Part shown: positions 41,304 to 49,548 of the stretch, one piece after another
How the letters are laid out: each line of letters begins with the position of its first letter
How positions within the stretch are numbered: position 1 is the first letter of the stretch
Origin: Pseudonocardia broussonetiae
GTDB taxonomy: Bacteria; Actinomycetota; Actinomycetes; Mycobacteriales; Pseudonocardiaceae
DNA length: 64,000 bases
NCBI RefSeq assembly: GCF_013155125.1
Contig: NZ_CP053564.1
Location: 3,727,501-3,791,500 of the forward strand
Direction: 5' to 3'
Program-made: the position numbers and the translations under genes
Notes under the pieces: generated by a model
Seen by the model: the letters and a program-made list of their open reading frames with translations, nothing else
What the model was told of the DNA's origin: nothing
The model's database searches: none

Positions 41304-42239
41304 GTGCTGATCTCCGCGCTCGACACCGTCCTGGACCGGACGGTCGCCCCCGGCTACTCGCGCCTCGGCTACCTCGCGCGGTCGGCGGGGTGGTCGGGCG
41401 CGCAGGCCGACCCGGCGCCGGGCGCGCTGGCGGGCAGGGTCGCGCTGGTCACGGGCGGGGGAGGGGGCCTCGGGCTCGCCACCGTCGCCGGGCTGGCGCG
41501 GCTCGGGGCCGCGGTCCACCTGGTCGTGCGCGACGAGGGGCGCGGCGAGCAGGCACGCGCGCGCCTGGCCGCGGAGCTGCCGGGCGCCGACCTGCGCGTC
41601 ACGCGCTGCGACGTCTCCGATCTCGACGACGTGCGCCGCGCCGCCCCCGTCCTCGCCGACGCGCGTCCCGACCTCCTCGTGCACAACGCCGGGGTGCTGC
41701 CGCCCGCGCGCAGGACGACCGCGCAGGGCCACGAGCTGACGCTGGCCACGCACGTGCTCGGCCCGCACCTGCTCACGCGGCTGCTCGCGGGCCCGCTGGG
41801 CGAGCGCGGCGGGCGGGTGCTGTGGATCGCGTCGGGCGGGATGTACGCCCAGCGCCTGCGGTCCGACGAGCCCGTTCCCTACGACGGCACCACCGCCTAC
41901 GCCCGCACGAAGCGGATGCAGGTGGTGCTGTCCGGGCTGTGGGCGCGGGAGCTGCGGGGCCGCGTCGACGTCCACGCCGTGCACCCGGGCTGGGCCGACA
42001 CCCCGGGCCTCGCCAGCTCGCTGCCCGGCTTCGGGCGGCTGCTCGGCCCGCTGCTGCGCACCGCCGAGCAGGGAGCCGACACCGCGGTGTGGCTCGCGGC
42101 CGCGCCCGCGGACGTCGCCGGGACGGGGCGGTTCTGGCACGACCGCCGCCCGCGCCCGGAGCACTACGTGCCCTGGACGCGGGAGAGCGCGGCCGACCGC
42201 GCGGAGCTGTGGGCCCGCGCGGAGTCCCTCACCAGCTGA
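41304..42239 (+). CDS. Short-chain dehydrogenase (DHRS12-like)
   Basis: A 311-residue SDR. After about 45 N-terminal residues comes the cofactor loop VALVTGGGGGLGLA, then LLVHNAGVLPP, a catalytic Ser in VLWIASGGMYA, and the active site YARTKRMQ (Y-x3-K). The C-terminus (VHPGWADTPGLASSLPGF) is typical of dehydrogenase/reductase SDR family member 12. It probably oxidises or reduces a lipid or steroid-like alcohol; unknown. The GTG start follows TAGCCT by six bases, suggesting a leaderless message. The 5' end is 19 bp from the DUF1990-like gene. Confidence 0.85.
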   Translation: MLISALDTVLDRTVAPGYSRLGYLARSAGWSGAQADPAPGALAGRVALVTGGGGGLGLATVAGLARLGAAVHLVVRDEGRGEQARARLAAELPGADLRVTRCDVSDLDDVRRAAPVLADARPDLLVHNAGVLPPARRTTAQGHELTLATHVLGPHLLTRLLAGPLGERGGRVLWIASGGMYAQRLRSDEPVPYDGTTAYARTKRMQVVLSGLWARELRGRVDVHAVHPGWADTPGLASSLPGFGRLLGPLLRTAEQGADTAVWLAAAPADVAGTGRFWHDRRPRPEHYVPWTRESAADRAELWARAESLTS

Positions 42240-42265
42240 GCAGCAGCTCCTCGGGCTGTGCAGCG

Positions 42266-42820
42266 CTAGGCACTGGGGGTGGGCCCGTCGAGCAGGACGC
42301 GGGCCGCCCGCAGGACGTGGGCCACGGCGCCGCGGTCCGCCCCCGCGCCGATCTCGGCCCGGACCTGCCCGAGCCCGAGCAGCCACGCGAGCAGCAGGGT
42401 GGCCCGCAGATCGGCCTCGTCGGGGTCGTCGGTGCCCGCCTGCGCCGCGAACGCCGCGCGGTAGGCGGCGCCGAGCTCGGTGCGCACCGTCTCGGCCGGC
42501 GTGCCCCCCGAGCGCAGGACGGCGTGGAACATCGCGCCGTCGGGCTCGTCGGCGAACACGGCGGTGACCAGGCGCTCCAGCAGCGTCTCCGGCGGGCCGT
42601 CCGACAGCGGGGCGAGCGCCTGCGCGGTGACCGCCTCGGCGAACAGCGACTCCTTGTTGCCGAAGTACCGGAACAGCAGCGCCTGGTTGACGCCGGCCCG
42701 GTCGGCGACGCCGCGCACCGTCGTCCGGTCGTAGCCGCGCTCGGCGAACAGCGTGCGCGCGGCGGCCAGCAGGGCGCCGCGGGTGGCGGCCGAGTCGCGG
42801 GGGCGCGGGACGGTGGTCAT
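42266..42820 (-). CDS. TetR family transcriptional regulator
   Basis: A 184-residue repressor with a TetR N-terminus (RGALLAAARTLFAERGYDRT, VRGVADRAGVNQALLFRYFG) and an all-helical sensor domain. The ATG start has GAGGAAG upstream. It is convergent with the SDR gene and divergent from the DUF5709 gene at 42905. I did not find a clear dyad operator in the 84-bp intergenic region, so its target is open. Confidence 0.87.
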   Translation of the reverse strand: MTTVPRPRDSAATRGALLAAARTLFAERGYDRTTVRGVADRAGVNQALLFRYFGNKESLFAEAVTAQALAPLSDGPPETLLERLVTAVFADEPDGAMFHAVLRSGGTPAETVRTELGAAYRAAFAAQAGTDDPDEADLRATLLLAWLLGLGQVRAEIGAGADRGAVAHVLRAARVLLDGPTPSA

Positions 42821-42870
42821 CGGCGCTTCCTCTCCGGCGGGATCGGGCGATCAGACCACATCGGGCACGC

Positions 42871-42895
42871 GTGTGGTGCGCCGCGCCGCGGGGTA
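42871..42895 (+). promoter_or_regulatory. Candidate SigB/SigF-type promoter
   Basis: GTGTGG, 13 bases, then GGGGTA, ending nine bases before the ATG of the DUF5709 gene. The hexamers and spacer match the element at 4704-4728. Confidence 0.5.
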
Positions 42896-42904
42896 CGCCC
42901 CGGC

Positions 42905-43441
42905 ATGCCCGACTACGACGACCAGTCCGACGCCCCCGACCTGGGCGCGTCGGTGCAGCTCGAGAACAGCGAGACGATGGAGGGGCCGCCCGGGGCGGAC
43001 CCGCTCGACGCCGGGTACGTGCCGCCGGACCGCCCCTACGCCCTGGACGACGACCGCACCGAGACCCTCGACGACCGGCTCGCCGCGGAGCTCCCCGAGG
43101 AGGTCGTCGACGCGCAGGTCGACCGCGCCGGACGGCTCACCAACGACGACGGCGACGACATGGACGCCGTCGACGTCGGCATCGACGGCGGTGCGGCGTC
43201 GGCGGAGGAGGCGGCCGTGCACGACGTCGACGTCGACACGCGCGTCGACGGCGAGCCATCCGTGGCCGCCGACCCGGAGCTCCTCGACCCGGAGGTGGAG
43301 GCCGAGATCGACGGGTCCGAGGACGCGCTCGCCCGCCGCGACGCGGGCCGCGACCTCGCCGACACCCTCGACCGGGCGGTCGACGGCTCCGCCGCGGGGG
43401 CGTCGGGACGCACGGACGCGGGGCCGGTACCGGGCCTGTGA
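42905..43441 (+). CDS. DUF5709 family protein
   Basis: A 178-residue, very acidic protein. The N-terminal SVQLENSETMEGPPGADPLD AGYVPPDRPY motif is the DUF5709 signature. The middle has TLDDRLAAELPEEV, and the rest is Asp/Ala-rich with a final DLADTLDRAVDG. Probably stress-related and partly disordered; function unknown. The upstream element resembles a stress-sigma promoter, and the close ATG suggests a very short leader. Confidence 0.85.
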   Translation: MPDYDDQSDAPDLGASVQLENSETMEGPPGADPLDAGYVPPDRPYALDDDRTETLDDRLAAELPEEVVDAQVDRAGRLTNDDGDDMDAVDVGIDGGAASAEEAAVHDVDVDTRVDGEPSVAADPELLDPEVEAEIDGSEDALARRDAGRDLADTLDRAVDGSAAGASGRTDAGPVPGL

Positions 43442-43503
43442 GCAGGTCGCGGTGACAGGCACGGTTCCCCCGGGGACAGTGGAGGGATGACGAGGGTGGA
43501 GGG

Positions 43504-43890
43504 ATGACGGTGCACCGGCCCGGTCCGCTGCGGTGGCTCTGGTACGCCATGGGCGGCGGGCTGCCGGCGCGCTACCGCGACTGGGTGCTGCACGACGTCA
43601 CGACGAGGACGTGGGCGCTGCGTCAGATGCTGCGCTCGATCGTGCAGCTGGTGCCGATCGGGATCCTGCTGGTGCTGCTGGTGCCCGGGGAGCTGTGGGT
43701 CCGGCTGGTCGCCGTGCTCGGCGGGGCGGCGGTGGGGATGATCTACGCGGCCTCGTTCGTCCACCTGACGACCGAGCACCGGTCGGTCAAGGCCGGCTGG
43801 GCGCGGGGCCAGGCCGAGGCGGTCCGGGAGAAGCGCACGGCCCCCCGGCGGGAGGCGGCGGCGCGGCGGTACGAGGAGCGGTACCGCTGA
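43504..43890 (+). CDS. DUF5313 membrane protein
   Basis: A 128-residue protein. RPGPLRWLWYAMGGGLPARY RDWVLHDVT is the family N-terminus. Two hydrophobic helices (VPIGILLVLLVPGELWVRLV; VAVLGGAAVGMIYAASF) are followed by a basic tail. DUF5313 occurs widely in actinobacteria with unknown function. The upstream sequence has a duplicated GTGGAGGGATGACG word, so an earlier start codon is possible but the second fits the family. Confidence 0.82.
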   Translation: MTVHRPGPLRWLWYAMGGGLPARYRDWVLHDVTTRTWALRQMLRSIVQLVPIGILLVLLVPGELWVRLVAVLGGAAVGMIYAASFVHLTTEHRSVKAGWARGQAEAVREKRTAPRREAAARRYEERYR

Positions 43891-43905
43891 TCCCGGTCGT
43901 CGGTG

Positions 43906-44319
43906 CTACTCGGCGCCCGCGGTGAGCTTGGCGATCTCCACGTCCAGGTCCATCCGGCCGCCCTCGTCACCGAACGCGACCAGCTCGGCGGTGGTCTCGA
44001 CGAAGTGGCGCAGCAGGTCGCGGTCGACCTCCAGGACGGCGCGGCCGTCGGTCGAGCGGATCTCGATCTCGACGATGTCGTAGCCCTGGACGACCTGCGG
44101 GCTCATCCGGATGTCGCCCTCGCCGGCGGCCTCGTCGAGCGCCTCGCGGACCAGGTCGCGGGCGACGAGCCACTCGACCCAGCGGTCGGCCCTGGTCCGG
44201 ACGGCGAGGATGACGGCGAAGGGGTCGGTCGCCGAGTAGCTCCAGCGCGTCACGACGGGCGCCGGCTGGCCGTGGAGAACGGTGAACATGTCCTGCGAGA
44301 CCGTGTCGACGGTGTCCAT
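43906..44319 (-). CDS. SsgA-like sporulation/cell-division regulator (SALP)
   Basis: A 137-residue SsgA/SsgB-family protein. WSYSATDPFAVILAVRTRAD, VEWLVARDLVREAL, DIRMSPQVVQGYDIVEIEIR and a C-terminal LRHFVETTAELVAFGDEG are the family pattern. SALPs control septum placement and peptidoglycan remodelling in mycelial actinobacteria, so presence supports a filamentous or related organism. Single gene, ATG start. Confidence 0.9.
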   Translation of the reverse strand: MDTVDTVSQDMFTVLHGQPAPVVTRWSYSATDPFAVILAVRTRADRWVEWLVARDLVREALDEAAGEGDIRMSPQVVQGYDIVEIEIRSTDGRAVLEVDRDLLRHFVETTAELVAFGDEGGRMDLDVEIAKLTAGAE

Positions 44320-44470
44320 GATCGCCCCTGTGGTTCGGGTGCCCGCCGCTGCTGCGACGGTGTCATGAGGAGAATCGCCGCAGGTGCCGCGGGCGCATCA
44401 CTTCCGGCCGCTGTTCACCCGAACAAGTGAGGCCGTCGCGGTCGGTCACGACCGGGCCCCGTCCGGGCGA

Positions 44471-44911
44471 TCAGGCGGGGTCGTCGGCGGTGACGACCCA
44501 GATGCCGCCCTCGCCGGTGCGCCCGGGCTGGGCCACGGTCAGCACGCGGCGGGTGCCGTCGGGGCCGGTGACGTCGACGGTGTCCGCACCGGCCGTGCCC
44601 CCGCCGGCCGCCACCACCGTCGCGTCGTCCCAGCCGTAGGCCGCGGCGACGTAGGAGCGGGCGAGCTCGGCGGGGTCGAGCAGCCAGGGCTGCGCCCCGT
44701 CGTCGACGCTCTCCTGCAGGCCGACCGACTCGGCGGCGCTGCGGGCGGGCCACGGCGCGGCGACGGCGGGCGCGACCGCCGGCTCCGTGACGGCGGGGAC
44801 GCCCGACGGCGGCGGGACCGGGTCGGGGGTCGCGGCGGGGGTGGGGGAGCCGCAGCCGGCCAGCAGGACGCAGGCGGTCGCGGACGTCACCAGGAGGCGG
44901 CGCAGGGTCAT
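44471..44911 (-). CDS. Lipoprotein, secreted
   Basis: A 146-residue protein with a clear lipoprotein signal (RRLLVTSATACVLLAGCGS; lipobox LAGC, Cys near residue 20). The next 40 residues are Pro/Ala-rich, and the C-terminal domain of about 90 residues ends in a small beta-rich unit (DTVDVTGPDGTRRVLTVAQP). It should be exported and acylated. Function unknown. Divergent from the acyl-CoA synthetase gene. Confidence 0.8.
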   Translation of the reverse strand: MTLRRLLVTSATACVLLAGCGSPTPAATPDPVPPPSGVPAVTEPAVAPAVAAPWPARSAAESVGLQESVDDGAQPWLLDPAELARSYVAAAYGWDDATVVAAGGGTAGADTVDVTGPDGTRRVLTVAQPGRTGEGGIWVVTADDPA

Positions 44912-45051
44912 CCGGCGGACGCTAGCCGCGTCGCGCCGCGCCCGGCAGCCACCGCGGGCGGCGCGTCGGGGTGGGAGGAGGGGCAGCGGCCGACGGGGCG
45001 GATCACTAGGGTTCGCCGGAGCACGGGCGGCGACATCACGAGGTGAACCAC

Positions 45052-46770
45052 ATGACCGGGTCGGTCCAGAACCCTTCGGCACAGAACCCTTCGGCAGAGG
45101 CCTTCTACGCGGCGCGGGCGTTCCTGCAGGAGCACCGCCTCGACTACGACACGGCGCTGCGCGACTTCGCCTGGCCCGAGATCGACGAGTTCAACTTCGC
45201 GCTCGACCACATCGACGCCGTCGCCGCCGATCCCGAGCGCGGCGCGAAGCGGGCGCTGTGGATCGTCGAGGGCGACGGGTCCGAGGCGCACTGGACTTAT
45301 CGGGAGCTGGCCGAGCGCTCGAACCGCGTCGCCAACTGGCTGCGCGGGCACGGCGTCGCGCGCGGCGACCGGATCATCCTCATGCTCGGCAACCAGGTCG
45401 AGCTGTGGGAGACGATGCTCGCCGCGATGAAGCTCGGCGCGGTCGTCATCCCGGCGACGACGCTGCTCACGGCGTCCGACCTGCGCGACCGCCTCGACCG
45501 CGGCGCCGCGAAGCACGTCGTCGTGGGTGGCGCCGACGCCGGCAAGTTCGACGGCGTCGAGGGCGACTACACGAGGATCGCCGTCCGCGGCGCCCCCGAG
45601 GGCTGGCTCGACTACGCCGACGCCGACGACGCCCCCGCGGAGTTCACGCCGGACGGCGTCACCAAGGGCTCCGACACGCTGCTGCTGTACTTCACCTCCG
45701 GCACCACCGCGAAGCCCAAGCTCGTCGAGCACACCCACGCCAGCTACCCCGTCGGGCACCTGTCCACGATGTACTGGATCGGGCTCGAGCCCGGCGACGT
45801 CCACCTCAACATCTCCTCGCCCGGCTGGGCCAAGCACGCGTGGAGCAACGTCTTCGCGCCGTGGATCGCCGAGTCGTGCGTGCTCGTCATGAACTACGCG
45901 AAGTTCGACGCGGCGTCGGTGCTGGCGGTGCTCGACCGCTGCGGCGTCGACAGCTTCTGCGCCCCGCCCACGGTGTGGCGCATGCTCATCCAGGCCGACC
46001 TCTCGGGCCTGAAGACCCCGCCGCAGAAGGTCGTGGGCGCGGGGGAGCCGCTCAACCCCGAGGTCATCGAGCAGATCGAGAAGGCGTGGGGCGTCAAGAT
46101 CCGCGACGGCTTCGGGCAGACCGAGTCCACGGTGCAGATCGGCAACCCGCCCGGGCAGACCGTCAAGCCGGGCTCGATGGGCCGCCCGATCCCGGGCTAC
46201 CCGATCGTCCTGGTCGACCCGGCCACCGGCGAGAAGGGTGTCACCGAGGGCGAGATCTGCATCGACCTCGAGCGGCGCCCGCTCGGCCTGATGGTCGGCT
46301 ACCACGGCGACCCCGAGCGCAACGCCGAGGCGATGGCCGACGGCGTCTACCACACCGGTGACGTCGGCTCCCGCGACGAGGACGGCTACATCACCTACGT
46401 CGGGCGCGCCGACGACGTGTTCAAGGCCTCGGACTACCGGATCTCGCCGTTCGAGCTGGAGAGCGTGCTGATCGAGCACCCGGCGGTGGCGGAGGCGGCG
46501 ATCGTGCCCTCGCCCGACCCCGTGCGGCTCGCCGTCCCGAAGGCGTACGTCGTGCTCGCCGCGGGGTACGACCCGACCGAGGAGACGGCGCGCTCGATCC
46601 TGCAGTTCGCCCGCGACAACCTCGCCCCCTACAAGCGGATCCGGCGCCTGGAGTTCTTCGAGCTGCCCAAGACGATCTCCGGCAAGATCCGCCGCGTGGA
46701 GCTGCGGGGCCGCGAGGGCGAGCTGCACGCCCAGGACGGCGCCACTCCGCCCGGAGAGTTCACCCTCTAG
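45052..46770 (+). CDS. AMP-dependent acyl-CoA synthetase
   Basis: A 572-residue ANL-superfamily ligase that activates a carboxylate via an acyl-AMP. P-loop FTSGTTAKPKLVEHTH, DGFGQTESTVQIG, YHTGDVGSRDEDGYITYVGR, the hinge ADDVFKASDYRISP and the C-terminal ISGKIRRVELR (with the adenylation Lys) are present. It is nearest to the medium-chain or benzoate-type ACSM group. The ATG start has AGGTGA five bases upstream. A perfect 15-bp duplication gives QNPSAQNPSAE near the N-terminus. Confidence 0.9.
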   Translation: MTGSVQNPSAQNPSAEAFYAARAFLQEHRLDYDTALRDFAWPEIDEFNFALDHIDAVAADPERGAKRALWIVEGDGSEAHWTYRELAERSNRVANWLRGHGVARGDRIILMLGNQVELWETMLAAMKLGAVVIPATTLLTASDLRDRLDRGAAKHVVVGGADAGKFDGVEGDYTRIAVRGAPEGWLDYADADDAPAEFTPDGVTKGSDTLLLYFTSGTTAKPKLVEHTHASYPVGHLSTMYWIGLEPGDVHLNISSPGWAKHAWSNVFAPWIAESCVLVMNYAKFDAASVLAVLDRCGVDSFCAPPTVWRMLIQADLSGLKTPPQKVVGAGEPLNPEVIEQIEKAWGVKIRDGFGQTESTVQIGNPPGQTVKPGSMGRPIPGYPIVLVDPATGEKGVTEGEICIDLERRPLGLMVGYHGDPERNAEAMADGVYHTGDVGSRDEDGYITYVGRADDVFKASDYRISPFELESVLIEHPAVAEAAIVPSPDPVRLAVPKAYVVLAAGYDPTEETARSILQFARDNLAPYKRIRRLEFFELPKTISGKIRRVELRGREGELHAQDGATPPGEFTL

Positions 46771-46860
46771 TACGTGATCTTGGGAGGCCGTCGGGCGTCG
46801 CGCCCGCCAGAATGGGTACCACTCCACTGAACCGGGACCGGGTGCGCCGCGAATGCCGCG

Positions 46861-46881
46861 CGCGTCCGGCTCCCGGACGCG
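46861..46881 (+). promoter_or_regulatory. 9-bp hairpin just before a small gene
   Basis: CGCGTCCGG-CTC-CCGGACGCG forms a perfect stem with a 3-base loop, ending 13 bp before the GTG of the next gene. It may attenuate or terminate read-through from the acyl-CoA synthetase gene. Confidence 0.45.
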
Positions 46882-46894
46882 ACGAGGGGGATCC

Positions 46895-47119
46895 GTGGAC
46901 GTCACGCAGAAGTCCGGCCTGGCCGGCGAGATGGCCGCGATGCCGCAGGTGTGGCGACGGCTGCTCGCCGCCCACGTGCCCGACCGGCTGGGGCGCTGCA
47001 CGTCGTGCCGCCACTCCAGCGGGTCGGGCGCGAAGTGGCCCTGCAACCTGCACCGCGTCGCCGCCGAGGCGGAGCGGCTCTACGACCTGAAGCTCGGTCA
47101 GGCGGTCGGCGCGGAGTAG
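46895..47119 (+). CDS. Small cysteine-containing hypothetical protein
   Basis: A 74-residue protein. GRCTSCRHSSGSGAKWPCNLH could hold a small zinc ribbon (Cys-x2-Cys ... Cys-x2-His). The preceding helix and the following LYDLKLG segment look folded. The GTG start follows GAGGGGG. It is a short actinobacterial protein type I have seen without assigned function. Its 3' end overlaps the convergent flavin reductase gene by 22 bp. Confidence 0.65.
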   Translation: MDVTQKSGLAGEMAAMPQVWRRLLAAHVPDRLGRCTSCRHSSGSGAKWPCNLHRVAAEAERLYDLKLGQAVGAE

Positions 47120-47736
47120 TGCCCGGGCCAGTGCCGGTAGGGGATCCGCGTGATCTCGCGGAGCTCGCCGACGGTCGACCACTCGTCGCGCCCGAGACGG
47201 GCCAGCGGGGCGAGGCCGGCGATCGTGGGGAGGCCGCCGTCGTGGGGGTCGCCGTCGAACACGTCGGTGCGGACCGAGGCGTGCACGACGCGGCCGATGA
47301 CGACCGTCGAGTCGCCCAGCGTCAGCGCCTGCTCGAGGCGGCACTCCAGCGCCACCGGTGACTCGGCGACCCGCGGCGGCGCCACCAGCGCGCTCGGCTC
47401 GGCCGTCAGCCCCACCTCGGCGAACTCGCTGACCCCGGCCGGGAAGTCGGTGCCCGTCGCGTTGACCTGCTCGAACAGCGGCTCGGTGGCCAGGCAGACG
47501 ACGAACTCGCCGGTGTCGCGCGCGTTGGTCAGCGAGTCCTTCACCCCGACGCTGGTGAACTGGACCATCGGCGGGTCGACGCAGGAGACGGTGAAGAACG
47601 AGTGCGGGGCGAGGTTGTCGACGCCCGCGGCCGAGCGCGTGCTGACCCAGGCGATCGGGCGGGGCACGACCACGGAGGTGAGCAGGCGGTAGAACCCGCG
47701 GACGCCGAGGCCGGCCGGGTCGAGATCGGTGCGCAT
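47098..47736 (-). CDS. Flavin reductase family protein
   Basis: A 212-residue FMN-binding split-barrel protein. VPRPIAWVSTRSAAGVDNLA, PHSFFTVSCVDPPMVQFTSV and LECRLEQALTLGDSTVVIG fit the family. A paralog-like protein lies at 10739. The ATG start is clear. Partner oxygenase unknown; it is divergent from cobD across 56 bp. Confidence 0.85.
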   Translation of the reverse strand: MRTDLDPAGLGVRGFYRLLTSVVVPRPIAWVSTRSAAGVDNLAPHSFFTVSCVDPPMVQFTSVGVKDSLTNARDTGEFVVCLATEPLFEQVNATGTDFPAGVSEFAEVGLTAEPSALVAPPRVAESPVALECRLEQALTLGDSTVVIGRVVHASVRTDVFDGDPHDGGLPTIAGLAPLARLGRDEWSTVGELREITRIPYRHWPGHYSAPTA

Positions 47737-47792
47737 GGCCCGATCCTGCCCCGCGGGTGATCGCCGCGCCCGCTCCGCCGTAGGTTCGCGGC

Positions 47793-48722
47793 GTGAGAAC
47801 GCGCGCAGCCGGGCTGCTCCTCGGGGCGCTCGCCGACGCCCTGCTCGGCGACCCCCGCCGCTTCCACCCGGTCGCGGGCTTCGGCTCGGTCGCGGCGGCG
47901 GTGGAGCGGCGGACGTACGCCGACCGGCGGGCGTCGGGGGTCGTGCACACGGCCGTGCTCGTCGGCGGGGTCGTCGGTGCCGGGGTCGCGGTGGAGGGGG
48001 TCGGGCGGCGGCATCCGCTGCTGGGCGTCGCGCTGACCGCACTGGCCACGTGGACGGTGCTCGGCGGGTCGTCGCTGGCGGCGCACGGAGCGGCGCTGGC
48101 GGGGGAGCTCACCGCGTCCGACGGGGACGGCCTGGCGGCGGCGCGGCGGCGGCTGCCGTCGCTGTGCGGGCGCGACCCGGCGTCGCTGGACGCGGCCGGG
48201 ATGGCGCGGGCGGGCGTGGAGTCGTTGGCGGAGAACACCTCCGACGCCGTGGTGGCCCCGCTGTTCTGGGGCGCGGTGGCCGGGGTGCCGGGGCTGCTCG
48301 GGTACCGGGCGGTGAACACGCTCGACGCGATGGTGGGCTACCGCTCGCCCCGGTACGCGCGGTTCGGGTGGGCCTCGGCCCGCCTCGACGACGCCGCCAA
48401 CCTGCTGCCGGCCCGGGTCTGCGCGGCCCTGTGCGTGGTCCTCGCCCCGGCCGTCGGCGGTTCCCCGGCGGCCGCGCTCGCCGCCTGGCGCCGGGACGCG
48501 GGCTCCCACCCCTCCCCGAACGCCGGGCCGGTGGAGGCGGCCGCCGCCGGGGCGCTGGGCGTCGGGCTCGGGGGGCGGACGGTGTACGCCCACGGGGTCG
48601 AGGAGCGCCCCCGCCTGGGCGACGGCCCCGCCCCCGTCGCCGCCGACCTGCACCGCGCCGCCCGCCTCTCCCGGCTGGTGGCCGGGGCGTCGGCGGTGCT
48701 GGCGGCGCTCGCCGCCCGCTGA
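47793..48722 (+). CDS. cobD: Adenosylcobinamide-phosphate synthase
   Basis: A 309-residue membrane protein (CbiB/CobD) that attaches aminopropanol to adenosylcobyric acid. [59 protein letters not shown] and [20 protein letters not shown] are the family blocks. The TAGGTT hexamer six bases before the GTG start indicates leaderless transcription. The stop is seven bases from the convergent SURF1 stop. Confidence 0.95.
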   Translation: MRTRAAGLLLGALADALLGDPRRFHPVAGFGSVAAAVERRTYADRRASGVVHTAVLVGGVVGAGVAVEGVGRRHPLLGVALTALATWTVLGGSSLAAHGAALAGELTASDGDGLAAARRRLPSLCGRDPASLDAAGMARAGVESLAENTSDAVVAPLFWGAVAGVPGLLGYRAVNTLDAMVGYRSPRYARFGWASARLDDAANLLPARVCAALCVVLAPAVGGSPAAALAAWRRDAGSHPSPNAGPVEAAAAGALGVGLGGRTVYAHGVEERPRLGDGPAPVAADLHRAARLSRLVAGASAVLAALAAR

Positions 48723-48729
48723 CCCCGGC

Positions 48730-49530
48730 TCAGTGCGGGAGCGGCGCCTCGTCGTCCTCGCCCGACAGCGCCCGGCGCAGGGCCGACCGGTCGGGCCGCC
48801 CCCGCCGCTGCAGCAGCTCCAGCCGGATGAAGTAGCCCAGGGCCAGCAAGGCGATCACCCCGAACGTGATCCACTGCAGCGCGTAGGACAGGTTCGTGAA
48901 CGGCGCCCCGCCCGCCACCGGGGCCACCGGCAGGGGGCTCAGGACGCCGGGCTGGTCGGCGGCGAGCTGGAGCCAGCCCGGTTCGAGGGCGAGGCCGGTG
49001 GCCGAGGCGAGCAGGCGGGAGTCGGCGACGTAGAGCTGCCGGAACCCGGCCTCGTCGAGCACTCGGCCCTCGGGGTCGGTCTGGTCGAGGCGCAGGCGCG
49101 CGGTGAGCGTCACCTCACCCGCGGGCGGGGCGGCGACGTCGGGCGTGACCGCGCCGCTGGAGGTCTCGACGGTCCCGCGGTCGACGGTCAGCAGCCGCCC
49201 GTCGGACGTGCGGAACGGCGTCAGCACCTCGACGGCCGGGCGCCCGTCGACGACCCGCAGCCGCACCAGGCCCTGGTCGTCGGGCAGGTAGGTGCCGGTG
49301 ACCTCGACCTGGCGCCACTCGACGTCCGGCGTCACCCCGGCGCCGGGCTCCACCAGCTGCGCCAGCGGCACCGGCGGCGTGGTGTTGGCCGCGTCGATCG
49401 CCTGCTGCTGCGCCTCCCGCTGGGCCTCGCGGCCGAACTGCCACGGCGCGAGCAGCGTGTAGCAGGCCACCACGAAGCCGAGCACCACGGCGATGAGGGC
49501 CAGCCAGCCCGGACGCAGGAGGAACCGCAC
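48730..49530 (-). CDS. SURF1-like cytochrome oxidase biogenesis protein
   Basis: A 266-residue inner-membrane protein with helices near the two ends ([40 protein letters not shown]) flanking an extracytoplasmic domain ([20 protein letters not shown]). SURF1 homologs aid haem insertion or assembly of cytochrome oxidase. The GTG start is only 18 bp from the divergent cobQ start, with superimposed -10 elements. It sits between cobD and cobQ but has no cobalamin role known. Confidence 0.88.
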   Translation of the reverse strand: MRFLLRPGWLALIAVVLGFVVACYTLLAPWQFGREAQREAQQQAIDAANTTPPVPLAQLVEPGAGVTPDVEWRQVEVTGTYLPDDQGLVRLRVVDGRPAVEVLTPFRTSDGRLLTVDRGTVETSSGAVTPDVAAPPAGEVTLTARLRLDQTDPEGRVLDEAGFRQLYVADSRLLASATGLALEPGWLQLAADQPGVLSPLPVAPVAGGAPFTNLSYALQWITFGVIALLALGYFIRLELLQRRGRPDRSALRRALSGEDDEAPLPH

Positions 49531-49535
49531 GCCCT

Positions 49536-49542
49536 TACGGTA
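49536..49542. promoter_or_regulatory. Superimposed divergent -10 elements
   Basis: The 7-bp sequence TACGGTA reads TACGGT on the plus strand (49536-49541) and TACCGT on the minus strand (49542-49537). The plus hexamer ends seven bases before the cobQ GTG; the minus hexamer ends six bases before the SURF1 GTG. Both spacings fit leaderless transcripts. Confidence 0.6.
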
Positions 49543-49548
49543 GTCGGC

